Shown here: positions 27,032 to 34,194 of the stretch, in pieces
Layout of the letters: every line of letters begins with the position of its first letter
Numbering within the stretch: position 1 is the first letter of the stretch
Origin: Bacteroidales bacterium
GTDB lineage: Bacteria; Bacteroidota; Bacteroidia; Bacteroidales; UBA932
DNA: 64,000 nucleotides
Direction of reading: 5' to 3'
NCBI GenBank assembly: GCA_029098505.1
Contig: JAQXOE010000044.1
Location: 62,001-126,000, forward strand
Program-made: the position numbers and the translations under genes
Notes under the pieces: model-generated
Databases searched by the model: none
Told to the model about the DNA's origin: nothing
The model's input: the letters and a program-made list of their open reading frames with translations, nothing else

Positions 27032-27931
27032 ATGACGAAGAATAGGGAAAAAAAGATTTACAATGTAACCATTTGGGGTGCTGTGGCCAATATACTGCTT
27101 TCATTTGCAAAGTTTGTGGCCGGTACAATTGGAAAAAGTTCCGCAATGATGGCAGATGCTGTCCATTCGTTGTCGGATGTTGTAAGCGATGTCATAGTGC
27201 TCGTAATGGTCAAGCTGGCAGCCAAGGGCAAGGACAAGGGACACGATTACGGTCACGCGAAGTTTGAGACTCTTGCGACTCTCGCTGTTTCATTGCTCCT
27301 AATTGTGGCTGGTGGCAAAATTCTTTCAGGCGGCATAGAGAAGATTCGTATGGTCATCGAAGGGGGCAGTATAGATACTCCGGGAAAGATTGCTCTGTGG
27401 GCTGCACTTCTTTCAATAGTCGTAAAGGAATTGCTCTTTCAATGGACAGCGAAGGTTGGCAGGGATACCAATAGCCCGGCAGTCGTTTCCAATGCATGGC
27501 ATCACAGAACCGACGCTCTGTCTTCAATAGGCTCAGCTCTTGGTATAGGAGCCGCTATACTCTTCGGTGGAAAATGGGCAATACTTGATCCGCTCGTCGG
27601 TTGCGGAATCAGCATCTTCATTTTCTACATCGCAGTGACTATGGCTATGCCGGCCCTGGCTGAACTGACGGAAGCTTCACTTTCAGACGAGGTGGAAAAT
27701 GATCTGCACGATATCATTATGGGAGTCGAAGGCGTTGATGATGTTCACGCTATCAAGAGCCGAAAAGCCGGCCCCAACATCATTTTTGAATGCCATCTTG
27801 TTGTCAATCCGGAGATGAGTGTTGCTGATGCACACAGAATTACCTCTATTGCAGAATCGAGGATACGTGAGAAATACGGGCAGGAAACCCAGATTTCACT
27901 TCACATAGAACCCGACGTGGAATCAGACTGA
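27032..27931 (+). CDS. Cation diffusion facilitator (CDF) family metal transporter
   Basis: 299 residues from the ATG at 27032; an upstream TTG at 26915 would add an unsupported hydrophobic stretch. Several membrane segments and the CDF metal-site motifs are present: 'AVHSLSDVVSDVIVLV', 'HDYGHAKFETLATL' and 'NAWHHRTDALSSIGSALGIG'. The C-terminal cytoplasmic domain ('GVEGVDDVHAIKSRKAGPNI') is the usual ferredoxin-like dimerisation domain. Expected to export a divalent metal (Zn, Fe, Mn or Co) against protons. Its GH9 and GH3 neighbours have no clear link to its role. Confidence 0.92.
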   Translation: MTKNREKKIYNVTIWGAVANILLSFAKFVAGTIGKSSAMMADAVHSLSDVVSDVIVLVMVKLAAKGKDKGHDYGHAKFETLATLAVSLLLIVAGGKILSGGIEKIRMVIEGGSIDTPGKIALWAALLSIVVKELLFQWTAKVGRDTNSPAVVSNAWHHRTDALSSIGSALGIGAAILFGGKWAILDPLVGCGISIFIFYIAVTMAMPALAELTEASLSDEVENDLHDIIMGVEGVDDVHAIKSRKAGPNIIFECHLVVNPEMSVADAHRITSIAESRIREKYGQETQISLHIEPDVESD

Positions 27932-28036
27932 TTCCGCCCGCTTTCAGTATGATGGTAAGCTCTCCCTTACTTTATTGGATCTGTTACTCTCAGTTTGGTA
28001 GGCTGTGCTTCCAACCTTCCTATAATCAATAAGATA

Positions 28037-28075
28037 AATGGTTATCCATAGGCGTTTCACCTATAGATAACCATT
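28037..28075. terminator. Strong hairpin between convergent CDF and GH3 genes
   Basis: A 16-nt arm at 28037-28052 (AATGGTTATCCATAGG) pairs with 28060-28075 with one mismatch and a 7-nt loop. A smaller 6-bp hairpin (TCTCAC/GTGAGA) lies at 28091-28107. Both lie in the 191-bp gap between the convergent CDF and GH3 genes, so two-way termination is likely; nothing else is seen in this gap. Confidence 0.75.
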
Positions 28076-28122
28076 ATTCACTATAAGTAATCTCACACAG
28101 AGTGAGACTTGTAAACAAGGAA

Positions 28123-30504
28123 TTACTTCCTCTTGACAGCCACTGCTGGATGTACAGCCACTTTGTATGGCGGAGCCATTACATTGTTGACCGGCATCAT
28201 CTGCTTCTTGGCAAGCTTGTGTGAGCTTGAAACCGATGCTGCAGACATTGCATCCTTGCATACCAGGAAATTGTATTCACCCGCTGCAAGTTCCCAAGCA
28301 GAAGCTTTCTCGTTGAATGAAGCCATATCCATAGTGTTCCAACTGAGAGTGACGATTTCGCTCTCTCCTGCTTTGATGAGTCCTGTCTTGCAGAAGGCCT
28401 TGAGCTCCTTGGCAGGTTTGTCCATTGAGCCCTTAGGGGCCTTGACATAGAGCTGTACTACGTCGCGGCCAGCTACATCTCCTACATTGCTTACCTTCAC
28501 ATGTACGGTGCACTTGTCTGCGCCCATCTCTGACTTAACGATTTCATACTCGAAATCGGTATATGAAAGACCGTAACCGAAAGGATAGCTGACTGCTTTT
28601 CCGAAGCTGTCAAAGTAGCGGTAGCCCATATAGATACCTTCCTCGTAGTCAGTGTAGTCCACGTTTTTCTTGAGCTCAGGCTCAGCTTGTCTCTGAGCGC
28701 TCTCTGCAGCATCCTTGGCGCTGGCTGCACCCATATTGTATGCTCTGGTGAATGCGCTCATATCGAATACATAGTCGTAAGGGAAGTTGTCATCTGCCGG
28801 CTGGTCGCCGTAGTTGATCTGGAAGGTCTCAGGGAGGCGTCCGCTTGGATTGACTTTGCCACTGAGGACATCGGCAATAGCGTTACCTGTCTCTGCTCCC
28901 GGCTGGAAAGCACAAATGATTCCGTCCACCATATCCTTCCATGAAGCTGTCTCCACTGCTGCAACGACGTTGAGGATTACTACGACCTTCTTGCCAGCCT
29001 TGTGGTAAGCCTCACTTACAGCCTTGAGCATGGCAGCCTCATTGTCAGTGAGATAGAAGTGCTCCTTGAGACGGTCTGCACCTTCGCCATTGGCGCGGCC
29101 GAAAGTTACTATGGCAATGTCATTGCCCTTGACATTCTCTTCGAGAGTGGCTGCATCAGGAATGAACTCGTCGGCTCTCTTCGGAGTGGTGATGCTGAAG
29201 CCCATGCCGCCGCCCGGATTGTTTTTCTTGTTCTCTTCTTCAATGTGCTTCTTGTAAGGGGCGATGAGGCTCTTCTCGATGCTGTAACCTGCATTGCGGA
29301 GTCCTTCAATGAGGCTGACGCAATAGTATCCGTGACCTGTTGCTCCGAAGCCCATTCCTGCAGGAACTATATCGTATGAAGTGGTACCGTAAAGCGCCAC
29401 TTTCATTCCGCTCTTCATTGGAAGGGTTCCGGCTTCGTTCTTGAGAAGCACAATACCCTCACTGCCTATCTCCCTGGCTATCTTTGAGTGAGCTTTAAGG
29501 TCAGTCTCATTAGGATAATCGTAGCCTTGGAAGCTGTGCCCCTTGACAACGAATTCGAGAACGCGCCTTACGCTTCTGTTGAGAACTTCCATCGGGATGC
29601 GTCCGCTCTTGACAGCTTCGAGAACCTGAGCCCTCTGGCGGTCCTGACCGGGCATAAGCAAGTCGTTACCGGCAAGAATCGATGCGGCAGCATCACGGCC
29701 GGCATTCCAGTCAGACATTACAAGTCCCTTGAAGCCCCATTCCTCACGGAGTATTGTCTCGTTCAGGGCAGGGTCCTCACAAGTATAGAGACCGTTTACC
29801 TTGTTGTAGCTGGTCATTATTGCCCAAGGCTGTGACTCTTTTACGGCAATCTCGAAGTTCTTGAGATAGAGCTCGCGAAGGGTTCTCTGTGAGAGGTGGG
29901 CATCATTTGCATTGCGGTTTGTCTCCTGATTGTTGACAGCATAATGCTTGAGAGTGATGCCTATGCCTTGAGACTGTGCACCGTTGATATATCCTGCGGC
30001 AATTTTGCCTGCGAGGAGAGGGTCTTCTGAATAGTATTCACCGTTACGACCGCCGAGAGCTGTGCGCTGGAGATTGATTCCAGGAGCAAGAAGGACGTCA
30101 AGACCGTAGTCGCTTACCTCAGATCCTATCATTTCGCCTGCCTTCCTGGCAGCCTCGGTATCAAAAGTAGCTGCAATTGTGATTTCAGATGGAAGCTCGG
30201 TGGTGTAATAAGTTTTGGAATCCCATTCCCTGGTCGGGTTGATTACGAGGCGGTGAGGTCCGTCGGCCATATGCGAGCCTGGAATGCCGAGACGGCTGAT
30301 GGCAAAGCTGCTGCCGGCAGCTCCCGGGAAAGGAGTCTCAGCTCCCATTGCTCGAGGCTGTCCGTGCAGAAGGTTGACTTTTTCCTCCAGTGTCATCGCC
30401 TCAATTACTTCGTCGATGTTATCCTTGGTGAGTTTGGGCTGTGCCGACACGATGGCTGAAGCCGACATCAAGGCCAGGAATGAAAGTGTAAGTGCTTTCT
30501 TCAT
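28123..30504 (-). CDS. GH3 family beta-glucosidase (or beta-xylosidase)
   Basis: 793 residues with a signal peptide (MKKALTLSFLALMSASAIVSAQ). The N-terminal TIM-barrel contains 'ADGPHRLVINPTREW', 'APGINLQRTALGGRNGEYYS', 'TLKHYAVNNQETNRN' and the nucleophile Asp265 in GLVMSDWNAGR. The alpha/beta sandwich follows ('AIVTFGRANGEGADR', 'VVVILNVVAAVE'), then a fibronectin-III-like C-terminal domain ('AGRDVVQLYVKAPKGSMDKP'). Beta-glucosidase is the most likely activity: it would finish the oligosaccharides left by GH9 and GH31. It ends in a basic tail (AVHPAVAVKRK). It is transcribed alone. Confidence 0.92.
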   Translation of the reverse strand: MKKALTLSFLALMSASAIVSAQPKLTKDNIDEVIEAMTLEEKVNLLHGQPRAMGAETPFPGAAGSSFAISRLGIPGSHMADGPHRLVINPTREWDSKTYYTTELPSEITIAATFDTEAARKAGEMIGSEVSDYGLDVLLAPGINLQRTALGGRNGEYYSEDPLLAGKIAAGYINGAQSQGIGITLKHYAVNNQETNRNANDAHLSQRTLRELYLKNFEIAVKESQPWAIMTSYNKVNGLYTCEDPALNETILREEWGFKGLVMSDWNAGRDAAASILAGNDLLMPGQDRQRAQVLEAVKSGRIPMEVLNRSVRRVLEFVVKGHSFQGYDYPNETDLKAHSKIAREIGSEGIVLLKNEAGTLPMKSGMKVALYGTTSYDIVPAGMGFGATGHGYYCVSLIEGLRNAGYSIEKSLIAPYKKHIEEENKKNNPGGGMGFSITTPKRADEFIPDAATLEENVKGNDIAIVTFGRANGEGADRLKEHFYLTDNEAAMLKAVSEAYHKAGKKVVVILNVVAAVETASWKDMVDGIICAFQPGAETGNAIADVLSGKVNPSGRLPETFQINYGDQPADDNFPYDYVFDMSAFTRAYNMGAASAKDAAESAQRQAEPELKKNVDYTDYEEGIYMGYRYFDSFGKAVSYPFGYGLSYTDFEYEIVKSEMGADKCTVHVKVSNVGDVAGRDVVQLYVKAPKGSMDKPAKELKAFCKTGLIKAGESEIVTLSWNTMDMASFNEKASAWELAAGEYNFLVCKDAMSAASVSSSHKLAKKQMMPVNNVMAPPYKVAVHPAVAVKRK

Positions 30505-30556
30505 TGGATATTTCTTTTAGTTTAAATAGATAATGTGTTGTTTGTAACAAATCCTT

Positions 30557-30564
30557 CAAATATA
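30557..30564 (-). promoter_or_regulatory. Probable -7 box of the GH3 promoter
   Basis: TATATTTG on the minus strand matches TAnnTTTG. No exact TTTG lies 19-21 nt upstream (nearest is an imperfect ATTG-like element at 23 nt), so the promoter may need an activator. It lies 53 nt before the GH3 start. Confidence 0.4.
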
Positions 30565-30678
30565 CGTAATTCTTTTCTTACATTTAGCAATTATTTTAAA
30601 GCAAGGTAAAATGTCCATCAAATCATTTCTGAAAAAAAGGATATAGAAATCTCTGGAAAGAGGTATCTCATTGATGCA

Positions 30679-31668
30679 ATGTCCGCTATGGCGCAGGGTC
30701 TATTCTGCACCCTCCTGATTGGAACCATACTCAATACTCTTGGCACTCAATTCAAAATAGGCTTCCTTACCGAAACGATTGTAACTATCGCGTCCACACC
30801 ATATACAATAGGAGGATTGGCTCAGGCAATGGTTGGCCCGGCAATGGCAGTGGCGATAGGCTATGCCTTGAAAGCCCCTGCAATGGTGCTCCTTACCCTT
30901 GTTCCTGTCGGTTTTGCTACCAATGCAATGGGCGGTGCCGGCGGCGCCTTCGCCGTTTATGTCGTGTCAATACTCGCTGCCGAAACGGGAAAGGCCGTCA
31001 GCAAGGAAACCAAAGTGGACATACTCGTGACCCCGATCATTACCTTGCTCGCAGGTTTGGGCTTCGCCGCCCTTGTGGCTGCGCCTATTGGTGCCGGAGC
31101 CAGTTGGATTGGCAATGTCATAATGTGGGCAACAGAACAGCATCCTTTCATAATGGGTATGCTCGTATCTGCCATAGTCGGCATTTGCCTGACCCTGCCC
31201 ATTTCCTCAGCGGCAATTTGCGCTGGCCTCGGCCTGACTGGTCTTGCAGGAGGTGCGGCTGTCGCGGGCTGTTGCGCTCAGATGGTTGGATTCGCGGTGA
31301 TGTCGTTCCGTGAAAACCGATGGGCGGGAATAATCAGTCAGGGCCTCGGCACCAGTATGCTCCAAATGGCCAATATTATCAGAAATCCTAGGATTTGGGC
31401 AGTTCCTATCATTATCAGCCTGATTACCGGTCCCATTGCCACTTGTGTATTCAAAATGGAGATGAATGGCGCTGCAGTCAATTCCGGAATGGGAACCTGC
31501 GGCCTTTGCGGTCCCATTGGAGTATGGACAGGTTGGACTCAACCAAGCGCCTTTGATTGGTTCGGTCTTGCCCTGATTTCTGTAGTTATACCTGCGGTAC
31601 TTGCAGCCGTATTAGGTTTACTGTTCAGGAAAGCAGGCTGGATAAGGGAGGGGGATTTGAAGCTCTGA
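30679..31668 (+). CDS. PTS EIIC-like membrane protein (PF13303 type), N-terminus frameshifted
   Basis: 329 residues from the ATG at 30679, with about eight to ten membrane segments and many Gly/Ala ('MVGPAMAVAIGYALKAPAMV', 'VGFATNAMGGAGGAF', 'MANIIRNPRIWAVPIIISLI'). It resembles the stand-alone PTS_EIIC_2 family. The family normally has about 20 residues more at the N-terminus. Those are encoded here but split: ATG at 30611 gives MSIKSFLKK, then a run of seven A (30632-30638), after which the protein continues as 'KDIEISGKRYLIDA' in the frame of this ORF. The zero frame stops at 30644. There are no EIIA, EIIB or HPr genes nearby; the substrate is unknown. Confidence 0.75.
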   Translation: MSAMAQGLFCTLLIGTILNTLGTQFKIGFLTETIVTIASTPYTIGGLAQAMVGPAMAVAIGYALKAPAMVLLTLVPVGFATNAMGGAGGAFAVYVVSILAAETGKAVSKETKVDILVTPIITLLAGLGFAALVAAPIGAGASWIGNVIMWATEQHPFIMGMLVSAIVGICLTLPISSAAICAGLGLTGLAGGAAVAGCCAQMVGFAVMSFRENRWAGIISQGLGTSMLQMANIIRNPRIWAVPIIISLITGPIATCVFKMEMNGAAVNSGMGTCGLCGPIGVWTGWTQPSAFDWFGLALISVVIPAVLAAVLGLLFRKAGWIREGDLKL

Positions 31669-31862
31669 TCTCACATTTTGTGAAAATTATGAATTTTTTT
31701 ATTAAAACATTTTTATTCTTATAATCTGGTGATATGGCAGAATCTTGATTTTCAGATTATTTTCTGATTTCTGAGTTTTGCTCGAAAATTGAATCTTCAA
31801 CATTCATCCTCAACAAATAAAAAATTAATAAAAAATTTTGATTTGTCGCTCAGACTACTAAT

Positions 31863-31895
31863 TTTGCCGTTGGAAGTTAGTAGATTATATATTTG
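31863..31895 (+). promoter_or_regulatory. Bacteroides-type promoter of the dapF leader
   Basis: TTTG (31863-31866), 21 nt, then TATATTTG (31888-31895): a full match to the consensus. Transcription should begin near 31900-31903, directly at the TGAGAG that pairs further down, and only about 8 nt before the leader ORF. The AT-rich stretch 31669-31862 in front of it holds no ORF or structure I can name. Confidence 0.8.
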
Positions 31896-31896
31896 T

Positions 31897-31996
31897 TGAG
31901 AGGACGTTTATGTCAAGTAGAAACTTCATATTTTTCGACTTTGACTACATTTGTGCGTATGCTACCACTGCTGGTAGCTATGCACGTCGTCTCTCA
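31897..31996 (+). promoter_or_regulatory. Structured leader RNA with nested hairpins
   Basis: Inner hairpin: 31953-31967 pairs with 31972-31985 (14 pairs including one G-U, one bulged T, loop CTGC), core GCTACCA/TGGTAGC. Outer stem: TGAGAG (31897-31902) pairs with CTCTCA (31991-31996), and GACG (31903-31906) with CGTC (31985-31988), sharing base 31985 with the inner stem. The outer stem can form only when the leader ORF is not being translated. Only five bases (31969-31973) could compete for the terminator arm, so I do not see a convincing anti-terminator. Confidence 0.5.
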
Positions 31997-32032
31997 GCCA
32001 TAATTCCCGGCAGACATCAAAGATTTAAATAA
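31910..32032 (+). CDS. Putative 40-residue leader peptide upstream of dapF
   Basis: An ATG-to-TAA frame of 40 codons. It starts MSSRNFIFFDFDY, with four Phe and one Tyr in codons 6-13, and continues with 'ICAYATTAGSYARR'. There is no signal peptide or known domain. It begins about 8 nt after the predicted transcription start and ends 4 nt before an intrinsic terminator, as expected for an attenuator leader. Its codons 15-26 lie in a hairpin (31953-31985). The aromatic-rich start does not fit a lysine/DAP leader, so which signal is read is unclear. It could also be chance coding within a regulatory RNA. Confidence 0.55.
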   Translation: MSSRNFIFFDFDYICAYATTAGSYARRLSAIIPGRHQRFK

Positions 32033-32036
32033 GATA

Positions 32037-32078
32037 CAGGCAGCAATCCCTATGGATGGCTGCCTGTTTTGCTTTATT
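32037..32078 (+). terminator. Intrinsic terminator in the dapF leader
   Basis: CAGGCAGC (32037-32044) and ATCC (32046-32049) pair with GGAT (32054-32057) and GCTGCCTG (32059-32066); one A-G mismatch, loop CTAT, followed by TTTTGCTTTATT. It stands between the leader ORF and dapF (start 32125), on the same strand and downstream of the leader promoter, so it should reduce expression of the operon unless it is bypassed. Confidence 0.85.
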
Positions 32079-32124
32079 GATTGTCTAATGAAGAGGGTGC
32101 TTTCAATAGTTTAATATTATCAGT

Positions 32125-32964
32125 ATGAAGTCCATTGAATTTACAAAAATGCACGGAGCAGGCAATGACTATATTTATGTTAATGCCGATATCTATGACA
32201 TTCAGGACCCTGCATCCTATGCTCGCGAATGGAGCAGACCGCACTTTGGTATCGGTGCTGACGGGCTTGTACTGATCAGCCGCAGTTCCTGCGCTGATTT
32301 CCGTATGAGAATGTTCAATAATGATGGCTCAGAAGGAAAGATGTGCGGCAATGCCTCACGTTGTATTGCCAAATACGTATATGAAAAGGGTTTGACTGAC
32401 AAGACAGAAATATCACTTGAAACCCTTTCAGGCATAAAGCACCTCTCTCTTGAAGTGGAAGAATCTGTGGTCCGTAGAGTCAAGGTGGATATGGGGCCCG
32501 CCCGGCTTGCTTCGAAAGAAGAAGTGGCGACCCCGGACGGAAGCCTGAATCATGTGAGCATAGTTGTTGCCGACCAGGAGTTCAGCGGCTGTTTTGTCAA
32601 TGTCGGCAATCCTCACGTCGTCATTTTTGTCCCTGATGTTGAAGCCATTGACCTTGAAACCGTTGGACCTCAGATTGAGCGCCATCCTCTTTTTCCTGAG
32701 CGAATCAATGTCGAATTCGTGCAGAAATTGGCAGATGGACATCTGAAAATGCGAGTTTGGGAGCGAGGCAGCGGCATTACTATGGCCTGCGGAACGGGAG
32801 CCTGCGCTACCGGAGTGGCAGCCTGCATCAAGGCTGTAGGCGGGAACTCCAATATCGTAGAGATGCCAGGCGGTGAACTTCTGATTGAATGGAACGGAGA
32901 CGGCTCCAACATATTTATGACCGGTCCTGCCGAGATTGTTTTTGAAGGAACTATAATGATCTGA
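32125..32964 (+). CDS. dapF: Diaminopimelate epimerase
   Basis: 279 residues. Begins '[20 protein letters not shown]'. The two catalytic cysteines lie in '[14 protein letters not shown]' and '[18 protein letters not shown]'. It interconverts LL- and meso-diaminopimelate for peptidoglycan and lysine. First structural gene after the leader/terminator and 4 nt before dapL; with dapL it forms the aminotransferase branch of DAP synthesis. Confidence 0.97.
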   Translation: MKSIEFTKMHGAGNDYIYVNADIYDIQDPASYAREWSRPHFGIGADGLVLISRSSCADFRMRMFNNDGSEGKMCGNASRCIAKYVYEKGLTDKTEISLETLSGIKHLSLEVEESVVRRVKVDMGPARLASKEEVATPDGSLNHVSIVVADQEFSGCFVNVGNPHVVIFVPDVEAIDLETVGPQIERHPLFPERINVEFVQKLADGHLKMRVWERGSGITMACGTGACATGVAACIKAVGGNSNIVEMPGGELLIEWNGDGSNIFMTGPAEIVFEGTIMI

Positions 32965-32968
32965 TTTT

Positions 32969-34168
32969 ATGTCACTTATCAATGAAAACTTCCTGAAATT
33001 GTCAGACAATTACCTCTTCGCAGAAATAGCGCGAAGAGTTTCCGAATACAAGTTGTCCAAGCCGGAGTCAAAGCTCGTCCGTCTGGGCATAGGCGATGTC
33101 ACCAGAGCATTGCCCCAAGTGTGCGTTGAGGCTATGCACAAGGCTGTCGATGAAATGGGCGATGCTGCCTCTTTCCGCGGCTACGGTCCGGAGCAGGGCT
33201 ATGATTTCCTGCGCAAAGCTATCATTGCCAATGATTTCGCTCCAAGAGGAGTTGAACTGGATGCTGATGAGGTCTTTATCAGCGACGGCGCTAAAAGCGA
33301 TTGTGGCAATATCGGAGACATTCTCAGTCCGTATTGCAGAGTCGCTGTAACAGACCCGGTCTATCCCGTTTATATTGACAGTAATATGATGTCAGGTCGT
33401 GAGCTTGTGCTTCTCAGGGCTGACGAGAAGGCTGCTTTCACTCCGGCTCTTCCTGAGACCAGACCCGACGTCATATATCTTTGTTATCCTAACAATCCTA
33501 CCGGCATAGCCTTGAACAGGGATCAGCTCAAGGTCTGGGTTGATTACGCAAGGGAAAACGGCAGTATCATCATCTTCGATGCAGCATATGAGGCTTTCAT
33601 TCAGGAGGATGGCATCCCTCATTCAATTTATGAAATTGCAGGCGCGAAAGAGGTGGCAATAGAGATTAGAAGTTTTTCTAAGACAGCCGGTTTTACCGGA
33701 GTCAGGGCAGGATGTACCATAGTCCCCAAGGCTATCCGCTTGCGTAGTGATGACGGCAGGACCATCTCTCTCAATGCTCTTTGGAACAGACGTCAGTGCA
33801 CAAAGTTCAATGGAACATCATACATCAGCCAAAGGGCCGCAGAGGCGATTTATTCACCTGAGGGCAAGAGTCAGACCAAGGCAATAATAGCTTATTATAT
33901 GCGAAATGCATCTCTGATGAGGGAAAGACTGCAGAAACTCGGCTTACAGGTTTACGGTGGTGTAAATGCCCCGTACCTCTGGGTGAAATGTCCTGCATCA
34001 ATGGGCTCGTGGGAGTTTTTTGACCTGCTGCTGAACAGACTGGAGATAGTGACTACTCCGGGAGCGGGTTTCGGCAGTGCGGGCGAAGGCTTTATCCGAA
34101 TAACGGCCTTCGGTAATTATGAAGACTGTGTCGAGGCTATGGATAGGCTCTCGGATTATTTGAAATGA
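32969..34168 (+). CDS. dapL: LL-diaminopimelate aminotransferase
   Basis: 399 residues, usual length about 400-410. Fold-type-I PLP enzyme: '[20 protein letters not shown]' and '[17 protein letters not shown]' are characteristic of DapL, '[16 protein letters not shown]' is the aminotransferase core, and Lys238 in '[15 protein letters not shown]' binds PLP. It makes LL-DAP from tetrahydrodipicolinate with glutamate as amino donor, which links it to the glutamate genes downstream. Cytoplasmic. Confidence 0.96.
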   Translation: MSLINENFLKLSDNYLFAEIARRVSEYKLSKPESKLVRLGIGDVTRALPQVCVEAMHKAVDEMGDAASFRGYGPEQGYDFLRKAIIANDFAPRGVELDADEVFISDGAKSDCGNIGDILSPYCRVAVTDPVYPVYIDSNMMSGRELVLLRADEKAAFTPALPETRPDVIYLCYPNNPTGIALNRDQLKVWVDYARENGSIIIFDAAYEAFIQEDGIPHSIYEIAGAKEVAIEIRSFSKTAGFTGVRAGCTIVPKAIRLRSDDGRTISLNALWNRRQCTKFNGTSYISQRAAEAIYSPEGKSQTKAIIAYYMRNASLMRERLQKLGLQVYGGVNAPYLWVKCPASMGSWEFFDLLLNRLEIVTTPGAGFGSAGEGFIRITAFGNYEDCVEAMDRLSDYLK

Positions 34169-34194
34169 ATACAAACAATTTAAAATCAATACTT

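Noticed and set aside
30632..30640. Confident call of programmed -1 frameshifting
   Set aside because: The A7-GG run is slippery, but the zero-frame codons (AAA AAA AGG) do not give an ideal X-XXY-YYZ heptamer, and a simple indel explains the data as well.
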